From NCBI RefSeq assembly GCF_002869965.1, contig NZ_PEBS01000050.1:1-42767 (forward strand): a DNA stretch of 42,767 nt, in the 5' to 3' direction. This DNA is from Janthinobacterium sp. ROICE36 (lineage in GTDB: Bacteria > Pseudomonadota > Gammaproteobacteria > Burkholderiales > Burkholderiaceae_D). Below the pieces are notes generated by a model. The model was not told the DNA's origin, did not search any database, and worked only from the letters and a program-made list of their open reading frames with translations. Positions 7,962 to 16,700 of this stretch are shown piece by piece. The position numbers were made by a program, and so were the translations under genes. Every line of letters begins with the position of its first letter. Within the stretch, counting starts at the first letter, position 1.

Positions 7962-10063
7962 TATGCCGCCAGCTTGGAAATGTCGGCCACGCGGTTCATC
8001 ATGCCGTGCAGCGACGACAGCAAGGCCAGGCGGTTGTTGCGCAGGGCGACCTCCTCGGCCATTACCATCACGTCGTTGAAGAAGCCATCGACGTCGTCGC
8101 GCAGCTGCGCCAGCGTTTGCAGGGTGCTGGTGAAGTCGCCCTTGGCGAAGGCCGCGTCGACTTCCGGCTGCACGCGCGAGACGGCGGCGGCGAGTTTTTT
8201 CTCCGCTTCGTCCTGCAGCAGCGCCACGTTCACGCCACCGGCGGCGACCTGGTTGACGGCTTCCTCGTTCTTTTTCAGGATGTTCGTGATGCGCTTGTTG
8301 GCTGCCGCCAGCGAGGCGCTTTCCGGCAGGGCGGCAAACGCCTGCACGGCTTCCAGGCGCTGCACGATGTCGTCCAGGCGGTCCGGATTTTGCGCCACGA
8401 CGGCTTCGATTTCATTCGGCGAGAAACCGCGTTCGCGCAGGATGCCGCGCAGGCGGTCCAGCATGAAGGTGGTGACGTCCGCCACCGGGTCCTTGAAGCC
8501 GGGGATGGCGGCAAATTGCGCAGCCGCGTCGCCCAGCAAGCTCTGGATCGACAGGGGCAAACGCTTTTCCAGCAGCATGCGCAGCACGCCCAGCGCATGG
8601 CGGCGCAGCGCGAACGGGTCCTTGTCGCCCGTCGGCGCCAGGCCGATAGCCCAGATGCCGACCAGGGTTTCCAGCTTGTCGGCCAGGGCCACGGCGGTGC
8701 CGGTGGCGGTGGACGGCAGGGCGTCGCCGGCAAAGCGCGGCTGGTAGTGTTCGGAAGCGGCCAACGCCACTTCTTCCGGCTCGCCGTCATGGCGCGCGTA
8801 ATACGTGCCCATGATGCCTTGCAGTTCGGGGAATTCGCCCACCATGTCGGTCAGCAAATCGGCCTTGGCCAGCAGGGCACCGCGTTCGGCCAGGGCCACG
8901 TCGTATTTCAGCTTGGCGGCGATGGCGCCGGCCAGTGACTTGACGCGCTCTGTGCGGGCCGCTTGCGTGCCCAGCTTGTTGTGGTAGACCACGTTGGCCA
9001 GCAGCGGCAAACGCGATGCCAATGTTTTTTTCTTGTCTTGCTCGAAGAAGAACTTGGCGTCGGACAGGCGCGGGCGCACGACGCGCTCGTTGCCGCCGAT
9101 GATGTGCTCCGGCGTGCTGGTTTCGATGTTGGAGACGATCAGGAAGCGCGAGCGCAGCTTGCCTTCGCTGTCGGTCAGCGCAAAATACTTCTGGTTCGTC
9201 TGCATGGTGAGGATCAGGCATTCCTGCGGCACGGCCAGGAACTCTTCCTCGAAGTGGCATTCATATACGACTGGCCATTCGACCAGGGCCGTCACTTCGT
9301 CGAGCAGCGCTTCGGGCATCAGCACCTGGTCGGCCCCGGCCTTGTCCAGCAACTGGGCGCGGATGCGCTCCTTGCGCTCCTCGTTGCTGGCGATGACGCT
9401 GGCGTTGAGGATCAGGGAGGCCGCATAGTTTTCCGCGTGCGCGATGGTGATCGGCGCGCCGTCGGTCAGGAAGCGGTGGCCCAGGGTCGTGCGGCCGGCG
9501 GTGAGTCCCAGCAAAGTCAAAGGCAGGATATTGATGCCATGCAGGGCGATCAGGCTGTGGGCCGGGCGCACGAATTGCACGGTCGTGCCGTCCGGACGCT
9601 GATAGCTCATCAGTTTTGGAATCGGCAGCTTGGCGGCCGATTCGCTCAGGGCAGCCTGCGCGCCGGTGGTGAGCTGGCTGCCTGGCGCCGTGTAGGTGTA
9701 GAAGAAGCTTTCGGCCTTGCCGTCGACGGCGCGTTCCAGCTCGGCCACCGTCAGTTCGGGGAAGCCCAGCGCGGCCAGTTTCTTGGCCAGCGGCGGCGTG
9801 CCGTTGCCGTTCGCGTCCAGCGCCACGGAGACGGGCAAGACTTTTTCACGGATGGATTTGTCGGGCGAGACTTCACGTACGTTGGTGATGGAGACGGCCA
9901 GGCGGCGCGGCGAGGCGTAGCTGGTGGCGACGCTGTCGGCTTCCAGGAAGTCGCGCGCTTTCAGGCCATTGACGATGCCGGCCGTGAAGGCGGCGCCCAG
10001 TTTGGCCAGCGCTTTCGGCGGCAGTTCTTCGGTCAGCAGTTCGATGAGCAGTGTTTGGTTCAT
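7961..10063 (-). CDS. glyS: Glycyl-tRNA synthetase, beta subunit
   Basis: The beta chain of the bacterial alpha2beta2 glycyl-tRNA synthetase, responsible mainly for tRNA binding. The 700-residue length is normal. The N-terminus TLLIELLTEELPPKAL and the internal ALHGINILPLTLLGL, TLGHRFL and KYFALTD segments are typical. The C-terminal third is an alpha-helical anticodon-binding domain (ADKLETLVGIWAIGLAPTGD, then DPFALRRHALG). It follows glyQ with a 52-base gap on the same strand and overlaps gmhB by one base. Confidence 0.96.
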   Translation of the reverse strand: MNQTLLIELLTEELPPKALAKLGAAFTAGIVNGLKARDFLEADSVATSYASPRRLAVSITNVREVSPDKSIREKVLPVSVALDANGNGTPPLAKKLAALGFPELTVAELERAVDGKAESFFYTYTAPGSQLTTGAQAALSESAAKLPIPKLMSYQRPDGTTVQFVRPAHSLIALHGINILPLTLLGLTAGRTTLGHRFLTDGAPITIAHAENYAASLILNASVIASNEERKERIRAQLLDKAGADQVLMPEALLDEVTALVEWPVVYECHFEEEFLAVPQECLILTMQTNQKYFALTDSEGKLRSRFLIVSNIETSTPEHIIGGNERVVRPRLSDAKFFFEQDKKKTLASRLPLLANVVYHNKLGTQAARTERVKSLAGAIAAKLKYDVALAERGALLAKADLLTDMVGEFPELQGIMGTYYARHDGEPEEVALAASEHYQPRFAGDALPSTATGTAVALADKLETLVGIWAIGLAPTGDKDPFALRRHALGVLRMLLEKRLPLSIQSLLGDAAAQFAAIPGFKDPVADVTTFMLDRLRGILRERGFSPNEIEAVVAQNPDRLDDIVQRLEAVQAFAALPESASLAAANKRITNILKKNEEAVNQVAAGGVNVALLQDEAEKKLAAAVSRVQPEVDAAFAKGDFTSTLQTLAQLRDDVDGFFNDVMVMAEEVALRNNRLALLSSLHGMMNRVADISKLAA

Positions 10064-10115
10064 GGTGTTCTTGTCTGGTACGGCGGTGTAGAGGCTCGAA
10101 TGATGGAGGCTCGAA

Positions 10116-11033
10116 TTAAGCGGCGGCGGCTTGGTCTGCGGCGGGCAGCATGGGGAAACCGAGGCGCTCGCGCGAGTCGTAATACGCTTGCGCCACCAGG
10201 CGCGACAGGGTGCGCACGCGGCCGATATAGGCGGCGCGTTCCGTCACCGAGATGGCGCCACGCGCGTCCAGCATATTGAAGCTGTGCGAAGCCTTCATGA
10301 TTTTTTCGTAGGCAGGCAGGGTCAGTTGCAGCTCGATCAGGCGCTTCGCCTCCGCTTCGTAGTTGCTGAACTGTTCGAACAGCAGGTCCGTATTCGCGTG
10401 CTCGAAGTTGTAGGTCGATTGCTCCACTTCGTTCTGGTGGAAGACGTCGCCGTACGTCAGCTTCTTCGTCACACCGTTTTCTTCCCACTCGGTCCAGACC
10501 AGGTCATACACGTTTTCCACGCCTTGCAGATACATGGCCAGGCGTTCGATGCCGTAGGTGATCTCGCCCAGCACGGGCTTGCAATCGAGGCCGCCCACTT
10601 GCTGGAAGTAGGTAAATTGGGTCACTTCCATGCCGTTCAGCCAGACTTCCCAGCCCAGGCCCCAGGCGCCCAGGGTCGGACTTTCCCAGTCGTCTTCGAC
10701 GAAGCGCACGTCATTCTGTTGCAGGTCCAGGCCCAGCGCGGCCAGCGAACCCAGATACAGGTCGAGGATGTTTTCCGGCGCCGGCTTCAAGACCACCTGG
10801 TACTGGTAGTAGTGCTGCATGCGGTTCGGGTTTTCGCCATAGCGGCCATCTTTCGGGCGGCGCGACGGCTGCACATACGCGGCGCGCCAGGGTTCCGGGC
10901 CAATCGCACGCAGGAAGGTGCCGGTGTGGAAGGTGCCGGCGCCGACTTCCATGTCGTAAGGCTGGAGCAGGGCGCAACCTTGCTTGTCCCAATAGGTTTG
11001 CAAGGTCAGGATAATTTGTTGAAATGTGAGCAT
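10116..11033 (-). CDS. glyQ: Glycyl-tRNA synthetase, alpha subunit
   Basis: The class II catalytic subunit that forms glycyl-adenylate. It has 305 residues from ATG 11033, close to the usual 300. The start MLTFQQIILTLQTYWDKQGC matches family N-termini. An upstream in-frame ATG at 11102 would add 23 unrelated residues. Motifs seen include QPYDMEVGAGTFHTGTFLR, YVQPSRRPKDGRYGENPNR and HYYQYQVVLKP. It lies between lnt and glyS on the same strand. A 146-base gap after lnt could hold an extra promoter. Confidence 0.96.
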   Translation of the reverse strand: MLTFQQIILTLQTYWDKQGCALLQPYDMEVGAGTFHTGTFLRAIGPEPWRAAYVQPSRRPKDGRYGENPNRMQHYYQYQVVLKPAPENILDLYLGSLAALGLDLQQNDVRFVEDDWESPTLGAWGLGWEVWLNGMEVTQFTYFQQVGGLDCKPVLGEITYGIERLAMYLQGVENVYDLVWTEWEENGVTKKLTYGDVFHQNEVEQSTYNFEHANTDLLFEQFSNYEAEAKRLIELQLTLPAYEKIMKASHSFNMLDARGAISVTERAAYIGRVRTLSRLVAQAYYDSRERLGFPMLPAADQAAAA

Positions 11034-11179
11034 CGTATGAGTTCGCCGCGCGGGAGGCTGCGCTTTGTTAAGGTTTGCTTGAAACCCGCACGCTGCTAAC
11101 AAGCGCGTCCGGGCCGGAGTTTTGCTAATTTTAGCGGTTTTTACGGGCCCACTGTGACTCTTCGGGCGATATCGGCCGC

Positions 11180-12760
11180 TTATTGCTGCGCGATGCTGCC
11201 ACGGCGGGCGGCGCGCGACAGCAGGAAGGCGGTCAGCAGGGCCAGCGCGGCCAGGGCCAGCACCAGTTTATTGCCATACAGAATGTATGGCGTCATGCCG
11301 CCCATGCCTTGCACCTTGGCTGCCAGCGTGGCTTGCTGTTCCGGCGGCAGCAGGCTTTGCACCACGCCTTTGCCGTCGATGACGGCGGTGGCGCCCGTGT
11401 TCGTCGAGCGCAGCATGGGGCGGCCCGTTTCCAGGCTGCGCATCTGCGAAATCTGCAGATGTTGCGGGATGGCGATCGAATCGCCAAACCAGGCCAGGTT
11501 CGAGATATTCAGCAGCACCGAGGCCGACTGCTTGCCATTGCGGTGGGCGCTGGCCAGCTGGCCGGCGATTTCCTCGCCAAACAGGTCTTCGTAGCAGATA
11601 TTCGGCAGCACCAGCTGGTCGCGCACCTGCAGCGGCGCCTGCACGTCGGCGCCGCGGCCCATGTCGCCCAGCGGGATGGCCATCATGGCGACAAACCAGT
11701 GCAGGCCGGGCGGCACGAATTCGCCGAACGGCACCAAATGGTGCTTGCGGTACTGGTAGTAGGGGCCTGGCGCGCCTTGTGGCGTGATCCCCAGCGCCGC
11801 ATTGTAAAAGCGTTGCTGTTCGTCGAGCACGGGCATGCCGACCAGGATCGTGCTGCCCGTCTGTTGCGAATAAGTCGCCAAGCTATCCAGATAGCCGGGC
11901 GGCAGCTGGTGCGGCAGCACGGTGACGGCCGTTTCCGGCGTGGCGATCAGATCGGCCGGCGCGCTGGTGATGGCGTTCTGGTACATCTGCAAGGCGCCCA
12001 GCACGAAGCCGGGATCGAATTTCTGCTGCTGCGGCACATTGCCCTGCAACAGGCGCACCGTGATCGGGCGTCCGACAGGATGGGTCCAGTTCACGTACTG
12101 TAAGCCGATGCCGGCCGCGTACAGCGCGATGACGCCGCCCAGTGCTGTCCAGCGCGTGCGGTGGGTCAGCAACAGCAGGGCGCCGGCGGACAGCGCCGCC
12201 AGCCAGCCCAGGCCGTACGCGCCGACGATGGGGGCATAGCCGGCCAGCGGGCCGACATTGTGGGCATAGCCCGTGGCCAGCCACGGAAAACCCGTAAACA
12301 GCCAGCCGCGCGTCCATTCGAACAGGGTCCACGTCGCAGGCAGCACCAGCAGGGTCATGGCGGGCAGGGACAGCACCCAGCGCTGGCGCAGCCAGGCGGC
12401 CGCCCCCATGGCCAGGGCCACGTAAATGGCCATCAAGAGGGCCAGCAGCGCCACGGCGATGGCCGCGAAAGGTACGGCCATGTCGCCATGGCGGTGCATG
12501 GAGATGTACAGCCAGTGCGTGCCGGCCGCGCACCAGCCGAAGCCATAGGCCCAGCCGATGAGCGCACCGTGCTTGACGTTCGCCGCGCGCAGTACCTGGT
12601 AGAACAGTACGCCCAGGCTGAGGATTTGCAGGGGCCAGTAGCCGAATGGGGCGAACGCCAGCACCGCAACGGCACCGGCAACGGCAGCCGTCAGCATGCG
12701 CGCCCAGGTGCTGCGGGGCGGTTTGGCGGGGGCGTTGGGATCTAAGCGTCTGAAACGCAT
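11180..12760 (-). CDS. lnt: Apolipoprotein N-acyltransferase
   Basis: An inner-membrane enzyme that adds the third acyl chain to the N-terminal cysteine of lipoproteins. The 526-residue protein has about seven hydrophobic segments in residues 20-225 and a periplasmic nitrilase-like domain. The catalytic triad can be placed at Glu276 (IATPETAV), Lys339 (YRKHHLVPFGEF) and Cys389 (PNICYEDLFGEE), and a final membrane segment lies near the C-terminus. It starts 16 bases after the corC stop, the usual corC-lnt pairing. Confidence 0.95.
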   Translation of the reverse strand: MRFRRLDPNAPAKPPRSTWARMLTAAVAGAVAVLAFAPFGYWPLQILSLGVLFYQVLRAANVKHGALIGWAYGFGWCAAGTHWLYISMHRHGDMAVPFAAIAVALLALLMAIYVALAMGAAAWLRQRWVLSLPAMTLLVLPATWTLFEWTRGWLFTGFPWLATGYAHNVGPLAGYAPIVGAYGLGWLAALSAGALLLLTHRTRWTALGGVIALYAAGIGLQYVNWTHPVGRPITVRLLQGNVPQQQKFDPGFVLGALQMYQNAITSAPADLIATPETAVTVLPHQLPPGYLDSLATYSQQTGSTILVGMPVLDEQQRFYNAALGITPQGAPGPYYQYRKHHLVPFGEFVPPGLHWFVAMMAIPLGDMGRGADVQAPLQVRDQLVLPNICYEDLFGEEIAGQLASAHRNGKQSASVLLNISNLAWFGDSIAIPQHLQISQMRSLETGRPMLRSTNTGATAVIDGKGVVQSLLPPEQQATLAAKVQGMGGMTPYILYGNKLVLALAALALLTAFLLSRAARRGSIAQQ

Positions 12761-12776
12761 TTACAGCACGCGCATG

Positions 12777-13655
12777 TCAGAGTTCCAGTTCCGGCACGTT
12801 GGGCAGGCGCTCGACGAGCAGCACGTGCACCTGGCGCGCGTCGGCGCGCAGCACCTCGAAGCGCAGATTGCCCAGGTCGAAAATATCGCCCTTGTGCGCC
12901 ATGCGGCCCAAGTACTTGGAAACCAGGCCGCCGATGGTGTCGACGTCGTCGTCGACCAGGTGGCTGCCCACTTCTTCGTTGAACTGTTCGATCTCGGTCA
13001 GCGCCTTGACGCGCCAGCGGGGGCCGAACTGGCCTTCCTTGAGCGAGAGGATGTTGTCCTCGGCTTCGTCGAAGTCGTATTCGTCCTCGATATCGCCGAC
13101 GATCTGTTCCAGCACGTCTTCGATGGTGATCAGGCCGGCGACGCCGCTGTATTCATCGACGACGATGGCCATGTGATTGTGGTTGGCGCGAAAATCGCGC
13201 AGCAGCACATTCAGGCGTTTCGATTCCGGGATGAAGATGGCGGGGCGCAGCATGTCGCGCACGTCGAAAGTTTCTTCTGCGTAATAACGCAGCAAGTCTT
13301 TCGCCAGCAGGATGCCGATGACCTTGTCGCGCTCGCCTTCGATCGCGGGGAAGCGCGAGTGGGCGGTCGACAGGACTTCCGGCATCCATTCCTCGATCGG
13401 CTTGCTGATGTCGATGACATCCATTTGCGAGCGGGGAATCATGATGTCGCGCGCGCAGAGATCCGATACCTGGAACACGCCTTCGATCATCGACAGGGCG
13501 TCGGCGTCGATCAGCTTGCGTTCATGCGCATCGTGTAGAACATCGAGCAATTCTGCACGGTTCTCTGGCTCGGGGGATATGAGTGCGGTCAGGCGTTCAA
13601 ACAGTGACCGGTGGGGCTTGACGTCAGTTCTGACGCCACTAGGATGCTCGGGCAT
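12777..13655 (-). CDS. corC: CorC/YbeX-type CBS-domain protein (magnesium/cobalt efflux family)
   Basis: A 292-residue cytoplasmic protein. After a short charged N-terminus it has two CBS domains (from about residue 70: VCARDIMIPRSQMDVID-like, then DEYSGVAGLITIEDVLEQIVG) and a C-terminal CorC_HlyC domain (GHR-like barrel, VDTIGGLVSKYLGRM). In E. coli the orthologue ybeX sits between ybeY and lnt and is linked to Mg2+/Co2+ homeostasis and ribosome function. Here it still precedes lnt, but it is separated from ybeY by 2.6 kb of other genes. Confidence 0.93.
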   Translation of the reverse strand: MPEHPSGVRTDVKPHRSLFERLTALISPEPENRAELLDVLHDAHERKLIDADALSMIEGVFQVSDLCARDIMIPRSQMDVIDISKPIEEWMPEVLSTAHSRFPAIEGERDKVIGILLAKDLLRYYAEETFDVRDMLRPAIFIPESKRLNVLLRDFRANHNHMAIVVDEYSGVAGLITIEDVLEQIVGDIEDEYDFDEAEDNILSLKEGQFGPRWRVKALTEIEQFNEEVGSHLVDDDVDTIGGLVSKYLGRMAHKGDIFDLGNLRFEVLRADARQVHVLLVERLPNVPELEL

Positions 13656-13696
13656 AGGAGGCGTGAGCCGTTGTTGCGAAGGGATATAGGATACAC

Positions 13697-13731
13697 CAAA
13701 AGTGGGGCAATACCGGATTTCCCCGCTTTTG
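13697..13731. terminator. Hairpin between DUF4259 gene and corC
   Basis: CAAAAG, one mismatch, GGGG pair with CCCC, mismatch, CTTTTG around a 13-base loop. It lies 42 bases after the DUF4259 stop and 42 bases before corC, both on the minus strand. There is no long U-tract, so termination is plausible but not certain. Confidence 0.4.
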
Positions 13732-13772
13732 ATGCAAATTTAATACGCTGAAGTGCGCCGTTGCCCGATGTT

Positions 13773-14192
13773 TCAGGCGTTCTGGCCCAGCACGCGTGTG
13801 CGCAAGTGCGCCACGTCCGCCAGCCAGTCGGCGCAATGCTCGCTGTCCTGCCACAGCTGGCGCAGTTCCGACGTTTCCGCCACGATCTTGTCCAGCGCCA
13901 GGCGCGCTTTTTCCAGCAGCGGCGGCGTGACTTTCTTCTTGCAGGCGGCCACCCATTCGTCCACTTCCGCCGTGGCCGGGTCATCCTCGCCCGGCTTGCC
14001 TTGCAGGCGCGCGATCACTTCCAGTGCGGCCAGCGCTTCGGCGGCGAACGGCGCTTCCAGCGCCGCCTCCGTGCTGTCGATGACGTTGTCGAGCGTCGTC
14101 TCGACCAGTTCCAGGGTTTTGTATTCGTGCAAATCCTGCGCCCAATCCATGGCGTAGTCGTTGCCGAAGGCGTGCAGTGCCCAGGTGCCCAT
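13773..14192 (-). CDS. DUF4259 domain-containing protein
   Basis: A 139-residue protein that starts MGTWALHAFGNDYAMDWAQDL, matching the DUF4259 pattern (M-G-x-W-x-x-x-F-x-N-D-x-A-x-D-W). It is soluble, acidic and mostly helical, with no signal peptide or catalytic motif that I can see. Function is unknown. It lies 29 bases downstream of the LysR gene on the same strand, so the two may be cotranscribed. It is part of the block lying between ybeY and corC. Confidence 0.8.
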   Translation of the reverse strand: MGTWALHAFGNDYAMDWAQDLHEYKTLELVETTLDNVIDSTEAALEAPFAAEALAALEVIARLQGKPGEDDPATAEVDEWVAACKKKVTPPLLEKARLALDKIVAETSELRQLWQDSEHCADWLADVAHLRTRVLGQNA

Positions 14193-14221
14193 AGTTGTCC
14201 TTGCGTAGTTGTGCGATGGTG

Positions 14222-15142
14222 CTATTGTGGCATGCCCTGGCTGCTGGCCACCACCTGTTCGCGCAGCCAGCGCAAACCCGCATCGTGCTCGCTGCGCGGA
14301 TGCCAGGCCAGCGACAGATCCAGCGCCGGCACGCTCAATGGCAAATCAAACGTGTCGAGCTGGCCTTCAAAGCGCTCCAGGAAGCGTGACGGCAGCGTAC
14401 AGACCAGGTCCGTGGCCACCAGCATCGGCGGCACCAGGTTGTACTGGGCCACGGCGATCGGTACGCTGCGCGTGCGGCCTTGCTGCGCCAGTTGTTCATC
14501 CATGAAGGCATGGAAGCTGCCATTGGTCGAGACGACGATATGGCGCAGCGCGCAATAGCTGTCCAGGTCCAGCGGCCCGGTGCCGCGCGGATGGCCCTTG
14601 CGCTGCGCCATGCGGTGTTCGACCAGCAGTACCGGGCTCTTGTCCAGGGTGGCGGGGACAAAGCGGCTGCCACCGACCAGCAGGTCGATCTCGCCGCGTT
14701 CCATCTGCCCGGCCAGCTGTGCCGGTTCGGGCGTGCGGAACGCCAGCTTCAAGCCTGGCCCGCCGAACGCCGCCACCTGCTGCACCACCGGCAGCATCAG
14801 CATCAGCACGGCGTTGTCGTTGCCGGCGATATGAAAGGTACGCTGGGCCGTGCGCGGATCGAACGGCGGCGCATCGCGGCGCACGGCTTGCCCCAACATC
14901 GCCAGCGCCGTACGTAGCGGCGCCTGCAATTGAAGCGCGCGCGGCGTGGCCAGCATGCCGCGCCCGGAATCGGCCGGCACCAGCAGGGCGTCGTCGAACA
15001 GTGCGCGCAGCCGGGCCAGCTGGGCCGACATGGCGGGCTGGCTCAGGTGCAGCCGGGCGGCCGCGCGCGTCACGTGTTTTTCTTCCAGCAGCACGTCGAG
15101 CGATACCAGCAGGGGCAGGTCGACACCGCGAATATCCAGCAT
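14222..15142 (-). CDS. LysR family transcriptional regulator
   Basis: A 306-residue LysR-type regulator. The N-terminal winged helix is clear (DVLLEEKHVTRAAARLHLSQ, then PAMSAQLARLR), followed by a periplasmic-binding-like effector domain. It is divergent from the hydrolase gene at 15229 with an 86-base gap, the classical arrangement for a LysR regulator and its target. TTGGA-TGGC-TCCAA (15143-15156) directly precedes its ATG; this also forms its Shine-Dalgarno sequence (GGAG on the minus strand), so it need not be an operator. Effector unknown. Confidence 0.88.
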   Translation of the reverse strand: MLDIRGVDLPLLVSLDVLLEEKHVTRAAARLHLSQPAMSAQLARLRALFDDALLVPADSGRGMLATPRALQLQAPLRTALAMLGQAVRRDAPPFDPRTAQRTFHIAGNDNAVLMLMLPVVQQVAAFGGPGLKLAFRTPEPAQLAGQMERGEIDLLVGGSRFVPATLDKSPVLLVEHRMAQRKGHPRGTGPLDLDSYCALRHIVVSTNGSFHAFMDEQLAQQGRTRSVPIAVAQYNLVPPMLVATDLVCTLPSRFLERFEGQLDTFDLPLSVPALDLSLAWHPRSEHDAGLRWLREQVVASSQGMPQ

Positions 15143-15228
15143 TTGGATGGCTCCAATTCAAATAATCAATTTCATTTATGTGTCGGGAAGGAGTCTACTG
15201 CCGTATCACCATTTTTGAAAGAGATTCC

Positions 15229-16194
15229 ATGTTTGCCATCAAACCCCTGGCCGCGCTGCTTGCCGGCCTGACGTTATCCCATGCGGCGCTGGCCGCCGCC
15301 CCAGTTGACCAGACGCCGGCACCCGGCATCTACCGCATGATGCTGGGCCAGTTCCAGGTCACGGCGCTGTCCGACGGCACCGTCACCATCCCGCTCGACA
15401 AGCTGCTGACCGAGATCAAGCCCGCCGCGCTGGCCGCCAGCCTGCGCGCGGCACATTTGCAGCCGATGACGGAAACCTCGATCAATGCCTTTCTGATCAA
15501 TACCGGCAAGCAGCTGGTGCTGGTCGATACGGGCGCGGGCGACCTGTTTGGCCTGCCGATGGGCGCGCAGGCGGGCCGCTTGCAGCGCAGCCTGCGCAAT
15601 GCCGGTTACGCACCCGAACAGATCGATGCGGTGCTGCTCACGCATATCCATGCCGACCATTCGGGCGGCCTGTCGCACGATGGCCAGCGGCTGTTCCCGA
15701 ACGCGCAAGTGTATGTGGACCGTCAGGACAGCGACTTCTGGCTGAACCGGGCCAACCAGGCCAGTGTCGCCGAAGGCCAGCGCCACGGTTTTGACGAAGC
15801 ACAGGCCATGCTGGCGCCGTATGTGGCGGCCGGCAAGCTGACCCCGTTCCAGGGCGGCGCCGAGATCGTGCCCGGCATCCGCGCGGTGGTCGCCCATGGC
15901 CACACGCCTGGCCACAGTTACTATGCGGTGGAAAGCGGCGGGCAAAAACTGCTGCTGCTGGGCGACATGCTGCATGCGGGCGCGGTGCAGTTTGCGCACC
16001 CGGGCACCACCATCCGTTTCGATGTCGATGCGGCCATGGCGAAAGCGCAGCGCGCCGGCGAGATGGCCGATGCGGCGAAAAACGGTTACTGGGTCGGCGC
16101 GGCGCATCTGAGTTTCCCCGGCATCGGCCATATCGCCAGGGATGAGAAGGGCGATGGCTACCGCTGGCTGCCTGCCAATTACAGCGCCTGGTGA
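15229..16194 (+). CDS. Exported metallo-beta-lactamase-fold hydrolase
   Basis: A 321-residue protein with a signal peptide (MFAIKPLAALLAGLTLSHAA, cleavage near ALAA) and an MBL-fold domain. Zinc ligands are visible in HIHADHSGG (from about residue 137), in VVAHGHTPGHS, and in LLGDMLH. The start at 15229 is preceded by GAAAGAGA; an in-frame ATG at 15178 would bury the signal peptide. The length and order resemble the AiiA/quorum-quenching and related lactonase groups, but the substrate cannot be told from sequence. It is likely controlled by the divergent LysR protein and ends facing ybeY. Confidence 0.88.
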   Translation: MFAIKPLAALLAGLTLSHAALAAAPVDQTPAPGIYRMMLGQFQVTALSDGTVTIPLDKLLTEIKPAALAASLRAAHLQPMTETSINAFLINTGKQLVLVDTGAGDLFGLPMGAQAGRLQRSLRNAGYAPEQIDAVLLTHIHADHSGGLSHDGQRLFPNAQVYVDRQDSDFWLNRANQASVAEGQRHGFDEAQAMLAPYVAAGKLTPFQGGAEIVPGIRAVVAHGHTPGHSYYAVESGGQKLLLLGDMLHAGAVQFAHPGTTIRFDVDAAMAKAQRAGEMADAAKNGYWVGAAHLSFPGIGHIARDEKGDGYRWLPANYSAW

Positions 16195-16200
16195 TGCCGT

Positions 16201-16225
16201 AAAAAAGCCGGCGCGTGCCGGCTTT
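16201..16225 (-). terminator. Rho-independent terminator after ybeY
   Basis: AAAGCCGGC (16204-16212), loop GCGT, GCCGGCTTT (16217-16225), with A at 16201-16206. Read on the minus strand the stem is followed by a run of six U, so it ends the miaB-phoH-ybeY transcript just after ybeY. On the plus strand it could weakly terminate the hydrolase gene. Confidence 0.8.
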
Positions 16226-16229
16226 GCGA

Positions 16230-16700
16230 TTACTTCTGGTCCGCGTACGGGTCGCTGATGCCCAGCGTCGCCAGGATCTCGGTCTCCAGGCCTTCCATCT
16301 CGGTCGCTTCCTCGTCATCCATGTGATCGTAGCCTTGCGCATGCAGCACGCCGTGCACGATCAGGTGGGCGGTGTGCTCTTCCACGCTTTTCTGCTGCTC
16401 GGCCGCTTCCTTTTCCAGCACGTCCGTGCACAGGATGATGTCGGCGCGCGTCGGCTCGTCGTCGCCCAACTCTTCGCCTTCGTTGTAGGCGAACGTCAGC
16501 ACGTTGGTGGCGTAATCCTTTTCGCGGTAGTCGTGGTTCAGGGTACGGCCTTCCTCGGCATCGACGAAGCGGATGGTCAATTCGGCCGGTGCGAACAGGG
16601 CCGCCTTGACCCAGCGGCGCACTTTCGGCCGCGTGATCAGGGTTTCCAGGCGAGTATCCGGATATTGCACGGACAGCGAGAGTTTATTTTTTTCGGACAT
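16230..16700 (-). CDS. ybeY: Endoribonuclease YbeY (rRNA maturation factor)
   Basis: A zinc-dependent single-strand endoribonuclease that acts in 16S rRNA 3' maturation and 70S quality control. The 156-residue protein has the signature HGVLHAQGYDH, with zinc ligands His116, His120 and His126, and the upstream conserved NVLTFAYNEGEE. Its start lies 17 bases inside the 3' end of phoH, so the two are translationally coupled. The downstream terminator at 16201-16225 ends the operon here, whereas in many proteobacteria corC and lnt would follow. Confidence 0.95.
   Translation of the reverse strand: MSEKNKLSLSVQYPDTRLETLITRPKVRRWVKAALFAPAELTIRFVDAEEGRTLNHDYREKDYATNVLTFAYNEGEELGDDEPTRADIILCTDVLEKEAAEQQKSVEEHTAHLIVHGVLHAQGYDHMDDEEATEMEGLETEILATLGISDPYADQK

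Noticed and set aside
7293..8747. 484-codon open frame on the plus strand
   Set aside because: Crosses gmhB and glyS in antisense; no start signal and no recognisable domain.
15143..15156. TTGGA-N4-TCCAA palindrome as a LysR operator
   Set aside because: It coincides with the ribosome binding site of the LysR gene itself, so the symmetry may be incidental.
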